Assembly: GCA_002791215.1 (NCBI GenBank)
Contig: PFWQ01000032.1
Location: forward strand, 1 to 6,781
Length of the DNA: 6,781 nucleotides
Source: a candidate division SR1 bacterium CG_4_9_14_3_um_filter_40_9
GTDB lineage: Bacteria; Patescibacteriota; Gracilibacteria; Absconditabacterales; Absconditicoccaceae
Direction: 5' to 3'
Under the pieces are notes generated by a model. It was not told the origin of the DNA. It searched no databases and saw nothing but the letters and a program-made list of their open reading frames with translations. Positions 1 to 6,296 of this stretch are shown here, piece after piece. The stretch's first letter is position 1; each line of letters starts with the position of its first letter. The translations under genes were made by a program, and so were the position numbers.

Positions 1-2
1 TC

Positions 3-80
3 TCAGCACTGCTTGCGCGAGCACGTGAGAAAGAGAATGACGTTGATCATGAAGTAATGAATTTTCCATCAAAAAAATAA
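3..80 (+). CDS. 3' end of an unrecognised upstream gene (partial)
   Basis: One forward frame is open from the window edge and ends in TAA at 78-80. It gives about 25 charged residues beginning SALLARAREKEN and ending MNFPSKK. This reads more like protein than the other two frames, but both of those are also open for a while when TGA is read as glycine, so the frame is not certain. No family can be recognised from so short a tail. The stop is followed by AT-rich sequence with no T-rich hairpin close behind it. Confidence 0.35.
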   Translation, partial: SALLARAREKENDVDHEVMNFPSKK

Positions 81-571
81 TGTTAAGTGGTAAATTTTAC
101 ATTTAGAACGATAAATATAGGTAATTATTTCTCATTACAAAACAATGGAAAAAAATCTTGCTTCCATTTCAAACCATACGTAACCAGAAAACCAAACAGA
201 GGTGTCGAGGAGCAATACTGAAAAGACCGCAACGATGGTGGGGCGGGAAAGTGCGTGTGCGACCGAAATAGTCCAGCAGAGCTGGATGGCCATCTTTCCC
301 TAGAGCTTTCTTTGTATATTTTCTTTGTGGCAATGACAAAGAAAGTATGTCTCTAAAGGAAAAAATTATTTAAATATAGTGAGTACTTACGAAAAATTTC
401 TTTTAAACCCAAAGACGACCTACAAAAACTCTGAAGATCTCATGGAAATACTACGTGGAGCGAAAAGTCAAACCAATTTGAATTAATGCTCTTGATTTTT
501 TCTAAAACCGCTAAGCAAAAGCCAAAACTTAGAAATTTCTTTAATGATTTTTCTATTGTTTTTGTTTTTCA
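81..571. other. Long stretch without a confident gene
   Basis: About 490 bases separate the upstream tail from the nrdD control region. The first 100 and the last 200 bases are AT-rich, while roughly 200-300 is clearly richer in G and C and can fold. A 35-codon forward reading frame starting at a GTG (379-486) and a 52-codon reverse frame (293 down to 135) are present, but neither has a recognisable family or a supporting start signal. I see no tRNA or rRNA signature here. Confidence 0.6.
200..355 (+). ncRNA. Candidate structured RNA of unknown class
   Basis: A GC-richer block in an AT-rich spacer contains nested inverted repeats. GGGAAAG at 245-251 can pair with CTTTCCC at 294-300. Inside that lies a perfect hairpin, TCCAGC (272-277) with GCTGGA (281-286) around a three-base loop. 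Directly after comes a 10-bp perfect stem, CTTTCTTTGT (306-315) with ACAAAGAAAG (336-345), extended by TAGAG (301-305) with CTCTA (351-355) across a five-base bulge. The stems suggest a transcribed RNA or the 3' end of one. I tried to match RNase P, SRP, tmRNA, 6S, 5S and common riboswitches and could not. Strand is a guess, since hairpins read on both strands. Confidence 0.25.
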
Positions 572-587
572 ATACTATATATAGTGG
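572..587 (+). promoter_or_regulatory. NrdR box 1 (distal)
   Basis: The core CTATATATAG (575-584) matches all ten central positions of the NrdR box consensus CwAtATaTwG. It sits inside a 12-bp perfect palindrome (574-585). NrdR is the zinc and ATP-cone repressor of bacterial ribonucleotide reductase operons. It usually binds two such boxes spaced by whole turns of the helix. This one lies 88 bases before the nrdD start, so function and position agree. The site is read by eye against the remembered consensus. Confidence 0.7.
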
Positions 588-604
588 CCATCCTCAAAAA
601 ATGC

Positions 605-620
605 ATACAACATATTGTAG
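605..620 (+). promoter_or_regulatory. NrdR box 2 (proximal)
   Basis: The core CAACATATTG (608-617) matches nine of ten central NrdR consensus positions. Its centre is 33 bp from the centre of box 1, about three helical turns, which is the usual tandem arrangement. The box lies immediately before the TATAAT hexamer at 621-626, so bound NrdR would cover the region between the -35 and -10 elements and block RNA polymerase. Confidence 0.65.
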
Positions 621-626
621 TATAAT
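621..626 (+). promoter_or_regulatory. -10 element of the nrdD promoter
   Basis: A consensus TATAAT lies 48 bases upstream of the nrdD start codon, which gives a 5' leader of roughly 40 bases. No good TTGACA-like -35 is visible at the usual 16-18 base spacing, so the promoter may be weak or activator-dependent. The placement right behind the second NrdR box supports it being the regulated promoter. Confidence 0.5.
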
Positions 627-674
627 CAGCAAATGTAAACATATTTCTTTATCTACGTAACATCCCTATCTGAA

Positions 675-2885
675 ATGGTAATCTACAAAATCAGGAAACG
701 TAACGGTTCAATTGTCTCATTTGAGATCGAAAAAATTGAGAAAGCGATTAAAAGAGCTATTGAAGCGGTAGGCGGGACTGATTTTTCTCAGGTTCATGAA
801 ATGGCCAAAGCAGTTGGTAATGAGGTAGAGAGAAAAATCGGGAAAAACATCCCCGATGTGGAGACTATCCAAGACGCTGTAGAACAGATTCTTATCAAAT
901 CTTGATATGATCAGGTAGCTAAGGCTTTCATCATCTACCGTCAAAAAAGATCTGAATCCAGAATCACCAAAAATGTCGTCATCGAAGTAGCGAATACTAT
1001 GGATGAATACCTTCAGAATCTTGACTGGAGAATCAATGAAAATGCAAATATAGGATATTCTATCGGATGATTGATATTGAAAAATTCTGAAAAAATAACT
1101 GCTAACTACCGACTTTCACATATCTACCCTGAAGAAGTAGGAAACGCACATAGAAACGGAGATTATCATATACATGATCTGTGAATGTTTGCACCATATT
1201 GTGCAGGACGAAGTCTGAGACAATTGCTCGAAGAATGATTCAATGGCGTAGCCGGAAAATTGGAATCCGCTCCTCCAAGACATCTACAATCGGCAGTCAA
1301 TCAGATGGTGAACTTCTTGGGAACATTGCAAAACGAACGGGCTGGCGCTCAGGCTTTCTCTTCTTTTGATACCTATCTTTCCCCATTCGTCCATAAATAT
1401 GAAATAGAACTCGAGAAGGAGCTTGATGACATCGGTGCCAAATTCAAATCTGAACAAGAAAAAGCTGACCATGTCTACAAAAAGACCTACAGATACGTCA
1501 AACAGCAACTTCAAAATTTCGTCTTTAATATGAACGTACCATCCAGACGAGGAACACAAACACCGTTTTCAAATATCACGCTCGATCGGACATGCCCAGA
1601 AGATTTGAAAAACAAAGCATTGATGCTTGGAGGAATCGAACATGGATATTATGACAAGAAATTCAGCGAACTGGGACATGAGATGAAAATCATCAATAGA
1701 GTACTTATTGAAATCTATACGGAAGGAGATCGAAAGTCATCGGTCTTCACCTTTCCTATCCCTACCTACAATATCACAGATGATTTCCCACGAGATGATC
1801 CTGATATAGACGCCCTCTTTGAAATGACTGCCAAATACGGAATCCCTTATTTCCAAAATTTTGTTGGTTCACAATTTAAGAAAGTAAAAGGCAAGGACGG
1901 CAAATGGAAGAAGGTAGAAAATCCTAATGCATACAAACCAGGAGCAGTCAGATCAATGTGTTGTAGACTCCAACTCGATCTGACCCAATTGGAGAAAAGA
2001 TGATGAGGACTTTTCGGCTCAGCAGAGATGACCTGATCTATCGGGGTGGTAACATTGAATCTCGCAAGGATAGGATATAATTTCAAAGACGATGCAGAAT
2101 GATTTAAATGACAAGTCCGTCATCTTATGAATCTTTCCAGGACATCGCTTGAGCTCAAGAGGAAGGAATGCAGCAAATGGCTGGAGGCATGACTTTATCC
2201 GTATACCAAAAGATATCTCGCATCATTTAGGAATCACTTCTCTACGATCGGAATCAACGGTATGAACGAAGCAATCCAAAACTTCACTAATGGGAAAGAA
2301 GATATCACGACAGAATGGGGAATGAAATTTGCAGATGATGTACTTGAATTTATGAAAGCTATCCTCAAAGATTACCAAGAAGAAACAGGAAATCTGTACA
2401 ACCTCGAAGCAACACCTGCTGAAGGGACAACGTATAGATTTGCCAAGGAAGATGCGAAGCAGATACCAAACATCATCCAAGCAGGAACCCATGATGCACC
2501 ATACTACACAAACTCTACCCAGATTCCTGTATGATATACTGAAGATCCGTTTGAAGCGCTGGAATTGCAAAATGAATTACAATGCAAATATACAGGTTGA
2601 ACGGTATTGCACCTATATATGTGAGAAAGAATCTCAAGCGCAGAAGCCTGCAAACAATTGGTGAAAAAAGTGATTGATAATTATCAACTTCCGTATATAA
2701 CCATCTCCCCTACTTTCTCTATCTGTCCTATCCATGGATATGTGGTCGGAGAACATGATTTCTGTCCAAAGTGTGATAGAGAAAAAGGATATACTGGTCA
2801 GGAATTTGATATGGATATCAGAAAAAAACATACTTCAGATGAAGCAAAAATTAGAGTTCTCCAGGAGAGGACGATTAAAGAATAA
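675..2885 (+). CDS. nrdD: Anaerobic (class III) ribonucleoside-triphosphate reductase NrdD, catalytic body lacking the glycyl-radical domain
   Basis: This cytoplasmic enzyme reduces ribonucleoside triphosphates to deoxyribonucleotides without oxygen. With TGA read as Gly the frame is open for 736 residues and spans 13 internal TGAs. Residues 1 to about 90 are an ATP-cone (begins VIYKIRKRNGSIVSFE), the allosteric nucleotide site. The barrel follows: DYHIHDLG, APYCAGRSLRQLL with C176, and SMCCRLQLDL with C429/C430, then KRGGGLFGS and MTGSIGVVTLNL, which are hallmark NrdD motifs. The C-terminal zinc knuckle is C684-x2-H687 and C697-x2-C700. Family members then continue into a glycyl-radical domain, but here a TAA ends the protein about 36 residues after the knuckle and that domain is encoded separately at 3008-3226. 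The start was chosen because the ATP-cone begins right after it; no Shine-Dalgarno is visible. Identification is firm; the split form is inferred to be functional because both parts are intact. Confidence 0.97.
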
Positions 2886-2910
2886 TGCGGTTGTTGTTGC
2901 GAACCGATTA

Positions 2911-2973
2911 CGTCATTGCGAACAAAGTGAAGCAATCTGATTGCCACGTTGCCTTTGGCTCCTCGCAATGACG
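2911..2973. repeat. 63-bp palindromic repeat between the two NrdD parts
   Basis: The ends are perfect 11-bp inverted repeats, CGTCATTGCGA (2911-2921) and TCGCAATGACG (2963-2973), with further internal pairing such as GCAAT with ATTGC around 2932-2944. Sequences of this CGTCATTGCGA type are common dispersed palindromes in bacterial genomes. It lies 25 bases after the nrdD stop and 34 bases before the start of the detached glycyl-radical domain. It has no T-run after it, so it is not a typical intrinsic terminator. Confidence 0.8.
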
Positions 2974-3007
2974 GACCAACCCTTTTACCCCTTTACTCTC
3001 AACAAAA

Positions 3008-3226
3008 ATGGCTGATACTAAATTCTACAACAAAAAAGGAAAGGAAATCCAAAGAACTCCTTGCCAAGTCTTCACACGCGTCATGGGCTATCTCAGACCA
3101 GTAAACCAATACAACATCGGCAAAAAATCTGAATTCTATTCTAGGAAATATTTCGATCAATGAGTGTCAGAAAATTCTAAGTTCGTAAAACAATATAGGG
3201 TCGTCGATTGTGAATGTAATAAATAA
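3008..3226 (+). CDS. Free-standing glycyl-radical domain of the anaerobic ribonucleotide reductase
   Basis: This 72-residue protein is the missing C-terminus of NrdD. It carries TRVMGYLRPV followed by YNIGKKSEFYSRKYF, the glycyl-radical loop of class III reductases. The radical would sit on G27 (codon GGC at 3086-3088), with R24 and Y28 around it. The N-terminus (RTPCQVFTRV from residue 16) matches the linker that joins the zinc knuckle to this loop in one-piece NrdD. Codon 52 is a TGA read as Gly. The inferred role is to accept the glycyl radical from NrdG and insert into the barrel of the NrdD body to make the thiyl radical. YfiD-type spare domains for pyruvate formate-lyase are an established parallel. 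It starts 122 bases after the nrdD stop in a different frame, so simple readthrough cannot join them. An artefact or a pseudogene fragment is possible, but the intact frame, ATG and key residues argue against it. Confidence 0.92.
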
Positions 3227-3232
3227 GAATCA

Positions 3233-3285
3233 CCGTAGAGACACGATTAACCCAGCTATGCTGGACTATAGTTGCGTCTCTACGG
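3233..3285. repeat. Palindromic repeat with GTAGAGAC arms
   Basis: CCGTAGAGAC (3233-3242) and GTCTCTACGG (3276-3285) are perfect 10-bp inverted arms. An inner hairpin, CCAGC (3252-3256) with GCTGG (3260-3264), tops the structure. Arms of the GTAGAGAC type occur as dispersed repeats in several bacterial groups. It begins seven bases after the stop of the glycyl-radical gene and could act as an mRNA end or stabiliser, though no T-run follows. Confidence 0.75.
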
Positions 3286-3316
3286 GAACGCAATGATACG
3301 GCAAGGTGAAGAAGGT

Positions 3317-3336
3317 CCCCGTAGCGAGGCACGGGG
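3317..3336. repeat. Short GC-rich hairpin
   Basis: CCCCGT (3317-3322) pairs with ACGGGG (3331-3336) across an eight-base loop. Together with the preceding palindrome it fills most of the spacer ahead of the HD-domain gene. The following sequence is mixed for about 35 bases before short T-runs, so a terminator role is weakly supported. Confidence 0.5.
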
Positions 3337-3413
3337 CAAGCTTTTGTTCCCTGACTTTCAACATCTTGCCTTTTTGGTTCCCAAAAAGATTAAAACCTTT
3401 TTTTAAATGGCCA

Positions 3414-4403
3414 ATGATCATGCTTTACTCTGATCCTCTTTACTGAACTGTAGAAATTACTGATCCGATAGCACTGGAAATCATCGCTAGTCCTGATTTT
3501 CAAAGACTCAAAGGAATTGATCAGGCTGGTTATAGTGAGCCATTTTTCCCATGAGGAGCACATTCACGTTTTGAACATTCGATAGGAGTATATCTGCTTC
3601 TGAAAAAATTTGGTGCTTCGCAGGAAGAGCAACTTGCTTGACTACTCCATGATATTTCTCATGGCATTTTTTCTCATACATTGGATTATGTATTTGCCGA
3701 GGGTTCACAAGAAAATCTAAATTATCAAGACAGTATTTTTGAAAAGTTTATCCAAAAAACCTCAATTCCGGACATCCTTAGAAAGCATGATATAGATATT
3801 AACTATATTATAGACGACAGTAATTTCCCACTCAAAGAAACAAATCTACCCGATTTATGTGCCGACAGAATCGATTATTCACTTAGAGGAAAACTACATT
3901 ATGATCGTCATGATCAGAAGGATTTGCTTGATATATTGGACGGTCTCACCGCAGCCGATAATAAACGAGTATTCAAAGATTATACCTCTGCAAAAAGATT
4001 CACAGACATGTTTGCTCGCATGAATGATGTTTATTATTCTAATTTGGGAACAGCGATTATGTTTCAAACAGTTGCTGATTACCTCAAGCACGCTAAAGAA
4101 AAATGATACATCACCTATGATGACTTTTATACCACTGATGCCGAAGTACTCGCAAAGATAGCACCGTATCATGGACAGGATGAAAAGTTAAAACTGTATC
4201 GATACCGTATGAATTGCACTATCAAGACAACGAATAATCCTGATGATTATGACGTGGAGGTGTTTTGTAAAAGCAGAGTTGTCGATCCATTGTTCATGGT
4301 AGACGGCGAAGTCAAAAGAATCTCTGATGTGAATGAAGAATGGAAAGAAAAACTAAAAACTCATAGCAAAGCAAAAAAATATTTCCTTAAATTTGAAAAG
4401 TAA
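3414..4403 (+). CDS. SAMHD1-like HD-domain phosphohydrolase
   Basis: A 329-residue soluble metal-dependent HD phosphohydrolase with four TGA-encoded glycines. The metal-site pattern of the SAMHD1/COG1078 group is complete: H55 in RFEHSIGVYLL, H79-D80 in GLLHDISHGIFSH, and D151 in CADRIDYSLRG. The N-terminus SDPLYGTVEITDP and FQRLKGIDQAG also fit this family, whose best known members hydrolyse dNTPs to deoxynucleosides and triphosphate. A dNTPase role beside a ribonucleotide reductase would make a production and disposal pair, but the substrate is inferred, since related HD proteins act on other nucleotides. The first in-frame ATG is at 3414 and another is at 3420; either fits and neither has a Shine-Dalgarno. 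The stop is one base before the glycosylase ATG, so the two genes are probably co-transcribed. Confidence 0.93.
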
Positions 4404-4404
4404 G

Positions 4405-5040
4405 ATGCCATCTAAACTTCTCCCTCATTCATTCTTCGACCGTCCGGTGCTGGAAGTCTGCAAGGACTTGCTCGGAAAATTTCTGGTAATTTCTACCCCC
4501 CAACCCCCCTCTAATGGGGGCAATATTCCCTCCCCTCGCAGGGGAGGGTTAGGGAGAGGCAGGGCTTTCATGATCACGGAGATAGAGGCCTACGACGGAC
4601 AGGAAGATGAGGCATGTCATGCAAGATTTGGCAAGACGGAAAGGAATGCTCCGATGTTCGGCAAAGCATGATGCCGATATGTGTATCTGTGTTATGGCAT
4701 GTATCGGATGTTGAATATCGTCACCGGTCCCGGCAAACATCCATCGGCTGTGCTCATAAGAGCAGTCGAAAGTCCAAAGTCAAAAGTCCATAAAGTCAGC
4801 TCCAATGACCTTAAGACTTTAAGACCTTCGACCTGATGACTCATTTTGAATGGTCCTGGTAAAATCACGAAGCATCTTCACATAGATAAAAGATTTAACA
4901 GGCAAATAGCATCCAAGAAAACCTGACTTCGGATTGAAGATAGATGAGTAATGATTAAGAAATACGCACAATTGCCTCGTGTGTGAATCGAATACGCGGG
5001 CAAGTGGGCAAAAAAGAAATGGAGATTTTTAATCAACTAA
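4405..5040 (+). CDS. mpg: 3-methyladenine DNA glycosylase (AAG/MPG family)
   Basis: This 211-residue monofunctional glycosylase removes alkylated purines from DNA, starting base-excision repair. Family landmarks appear in order: LLPHSFFDRPVLEVCKDLLGKFLV at the N-terminus, ITEIEAYDG with E61 in the position of the water-activating glutamate, DEACHARFGKTERN, RYVYLCYGMYRMLNIVTG, LIRAVE, LNGPGK, then GIEYAGKWAKKKWRF at the end. Six TGAs are read as Gly, including one before CRYVY. Two stretches look repeat-derived. Residues 31-53 are a proline/glycine/arginine run about 14 residues longer than the usual linker, and residues 121-143 are encoded by an inverted heptamer array. All core motifs remain, so the enzyme is probably active. 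ATG 4405 lies one base after the preceding stop; an upstream TTG at 4393 would add four residues. The TAA stop sits at the edge of the next heptamer array. Confidence 0.95.
4495..4563. repeat. GC-skewed palindromic insert inside the glycosylase gene, in frame 1
   Basis: A 69-base, 23-codon stretch holds two hairpins. The first is a C-run (4504-4509) with a G-run (4516-4520). The second is CCCTCCCCT (4528-4536) with AGGGGAGGG (4540-4548) around a CGC loop. It encodes a low-complexity TPQPPSNGG and PSPRRGGLGRGR run between the first strand and the catalytic ITEIEAY strand. Its composition is unlike the gene around it. Its length is a multiple of three and it has no TAA or TAG, so the reading frame survives. 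Confidence 0.75.
4765..4832. repeat. Inverted heptamer-type array inside the glycosylase gene
   Basis: The left arm repeats an AAAGTC unit at 7-8 base spacing (from GTCGAAAGTCCAAAGTC onward). The right arm repeats the complement GAC-TT-AA unit (GACCTTAAGACTTTAAGACC) and closes with TTCGAC, pairing with GTCGAA at the left edge. It covers residues 121-143 in the linker between LIRAVE and LNGPGK. In other family members that linker has about the same length, so the array seems to have replaced native sequence or evolved from it. Confidence 0.65.
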
Positions 5041-5105
5041 CAGTTAACAGTGAACAACTAACAGTCCGGCCGCATCAACTAACAACGAACAGTTAACAGT
5101 GAATG
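5032..5105. repeat. Heptamer array upstream of the four-helix-bundle gene
   Basis: The stretch reads as consecutive 7-base units such as AACTAAC, AGTTAAC, AGTGAAC, AACTAAC and AACGAAC, broken once by a GC-rich AGTCCGGCCGC. The 16-base string AACAGTTAACAGTGAA occurs at 5039-5054 and again at 5088-5103, and ATCAACTAAC at 5032-5041 and 5074-5083. The TAA stop of the glycosylase gene is part of the first unit. Confidence 0.8.
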
Positions 5106-5130
5106 GAATTTTATTTCATCAACGAACACA

Positions 5131-5487
5131 ATGAAAGAAAGTGTCTTGAAAAAAAAGAGTTACGAATTTGCGATAAAAATAGTAAAACTATATAAATTTC
5201 TAGTTAATGATAAAAAAGAATTTGTTTTAAGTAAGCAGTTACTGAGAGCTGGAACAAGTATTTGAGCTCTTGTACATGAGGCCGAATTTTGACAATCAAA
5301 AGCAGATTTTATCAACAAACTAAGTATCGCATTAAAAGAAGCGAATGAATCACTTTATTGGCTGGATTTATTGAAAGAATCTGAATATATCGATAACGAC
5401 ATCTATAAAAGTAGTTATGAATTTTGTCGTGAAATACTGAAAATGCTTGTATCTAGTATAAACACACTCAAGAAAAGTAACTGTTAG
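5131..5487 (+). CDS. Four-helix-bundle protein of the 23S rRNA intervening-sequence family
   Basis: A 118-residue helical protein. LLRAGTSIGALVHEAEFGQSKADF followed by INKLSIALKEANESLYWLDLL matches the core of the small four-helix-bundle family. Its members are encoded in 23S rRNA intervening sequences and in many scattered intergenic loci, and they are distant relatives of the Avd accessory protein of diversity-generating retroelements. Its molecular role is not established. Two TGAs encode Gly: one in GTSIGA (5263-5265) and one before QSKADF (5290-5292), both positions usually glycine. The gene starts 90 bases after the glycosylase stop and sits between heptamer arrays on both sides. Its TAG stop is the only non-TAA stop among the complete genes and lies inside the right array. 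No Shine-Dalgarno is seen. The bracketing suggests a mobile passenger placed inside an operon, but no transposase is present. Confidence 0.92.
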
Positions 5488-5511
5488 TTTTTAGTTGTTA
5501 GTTGTTAACTG
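5482..5511. repeat. Heptamer array downstream of the four-helix-bundle gene
   Basis: Units TGTTAG, TTTTTAG, TTGTTAG and TTGTTAA follow at 7-base spacing. They are the reverse complement of the AACTAAC-type units on the other side of the gene, so the two arrays are inverted relative to each other. The TAG stop of the preceding gene is part of this array, and the nrdG start codon follows three bases after it. Confidence 0.75.
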
Positions 5512-5514
5512 TAT

Positions 5515-6225
5515 ATGAAGTTAGCGTGAATCCAGAAACATACATTAGTGGATTACCCAGGTAAAGTAGCCTGCGTGGTCTTCACCCAAGGCTGTAATTT
5601 CCGCTGTCATTTTTGTCATAATCCCGAATGCGTCCTTCCAGAAAAAATGATGTTGCTCCAAAATGATATGATTCCTGAAGAAAATTTTTTTACGTTTTTG
5701 GAAAGCAGAAAGTGATTTCTCGATGGTGTCAGTATCTCTGGGGGCGAACCGACATTGCAGTCAGGCTTATATGATTTTGCTAAAAAGGTGAAGGAGATGG
5801 GATTCGCAGTAAAGCTCGATACTAATGGCAGAGACCGGCAGATCGTGAGAAGAATGGTTGATGATGGTATATTGGATTATGTCGCGGTCGATCTCAAACA
5901 TGCGCTACCGAGTTATTATAAAGCTGTGGGAATCGAACAAACGAAAGAATTTTATCATAGCTATGAAAAACTTTTGCAGTTCCTTCTCGAAGGGAATGTG
6001 GACTATGAATATAGATCTACGGTCGCGAAGTGATTGCACACAGCGGACGATATCGAAGCTATGGCCTACTATATCAGAGGAGCGAAGAATTATTATCTCC
6101 AGAATTATGTCGGAGGGAATACACTGGATCCTGACTTCGGCGGCGAATCATTTACTGATGATGAACTATTTGAATTTCAGAAGATCGCTAGCAAGTATGT
6201 GAAGAATATAGGAATCAGAAATTAA
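5515..6225 (+). CDS. nrdG: Anaerobic ribonucleotide reductase activating protein NrdG (radical SAM)
   Basis: NrdG uses a 4Fe-4S cluster and S-adenosylmethionine to generate the glycyl radical on NrdD. The 236-residue product begins MKLAGIQKHTLVDYPGK, where G5 is a TGA. It has the cluster motif C27-x3-C31-x2-C34 (QGCNFRCHFCHNPEC), then SISGGEPTLQ (the SAM-contacting GGE motif) and KLDTNGR. TGAs also encode the Gly in SRKGFLDG and in VAKGLHT. The protein is longer than the roughly 150-170 residue NrdG of enterobacteria and fits the longer group with a fuller partial barrel. It lies about 2.3 kb after its substrate protein, with three other genes between, while in most genomes nrdD and nrdG are adjacent. 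Its target glycine would be G27 of the separate small domain (3008-3226). Translation probably depends on the upstream operon transcript; no promoter or Shine-Dalgarno is apparent. Confidence 0.97.
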
Positions 6226-6230
6226 AACTT

Positions 6231-6296
6231 TTGCTACTAGCTACTTGCTCCTAGCTACTAATTTTGAATGGCTAGAGACTAGAAGCTAGAGACTAG
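6231..6296. repeat. Inverted heptamer array after nrdG
   Basis: Two 14-base copies, TTGCTACTAGCTAC (6231-6244) and TTGCTCCTAGCTAC (6245-6258), are each two 7-base units. After a 12-base spacer come two copies of GCTAGAGACTAG (6271-6282 and 6285-6296), again with 14-base spacing and in roughly inverted sense. The arms can fold on each other, so it may end or protect the nrdG mRNA. It begins five bases after the nrdG stop. Confidence 0.75.

Noticed and set aside
160..285. Resemblance to a 5S rRNA 3' half (GATGGTGGGGCGGG region)
   Set aside because: The conserved CCGAAC loop and the closing terminal stem are missing, so the match is only to a short G-rich string.
135..293. 52-residue hydrophobic minus-strand frame (starts MAIQLCWTIS)
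   Set aside because: It overlaps the GC-rich folded block, has no family match by eye, and its start is inside a perfect 10-bp palindrome; more likely chance.
717..944. Minus-strand reading frames opposite nrdD, the HD gene and mpg
   Set aside because: They lie antisense to well-supported genes, have no recognisable motifs and reflect the open complementary frame.
675..2885. A row of broken or pseudogenised nrdD fragments separated by TGA stops
   Set aside because: All breaks are TGA, all lie in one frame, and flanking residues continue the NrdD alignment with Gly at the break. A recoded UGA explains them without any mutation.
2911..2973. Self-splicing intron joining the two NrdD parts
   Set aside because: The 122-base gap is too short and has no group I or group II core features. 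The second part has its own ATG and can be translated alone.
2911..2990. Rho-independent terminator after nrdD
   Set aside because: The long palindrome is not followed by a T-run, and transcription must reach the glycyl-radical gene for a functional enzyme.
6231..6296. CRISPR array
   Set aside because: The 14-base repeats are tandem or inverted without unique spacers of about 30 bases, and no cas gene is present.
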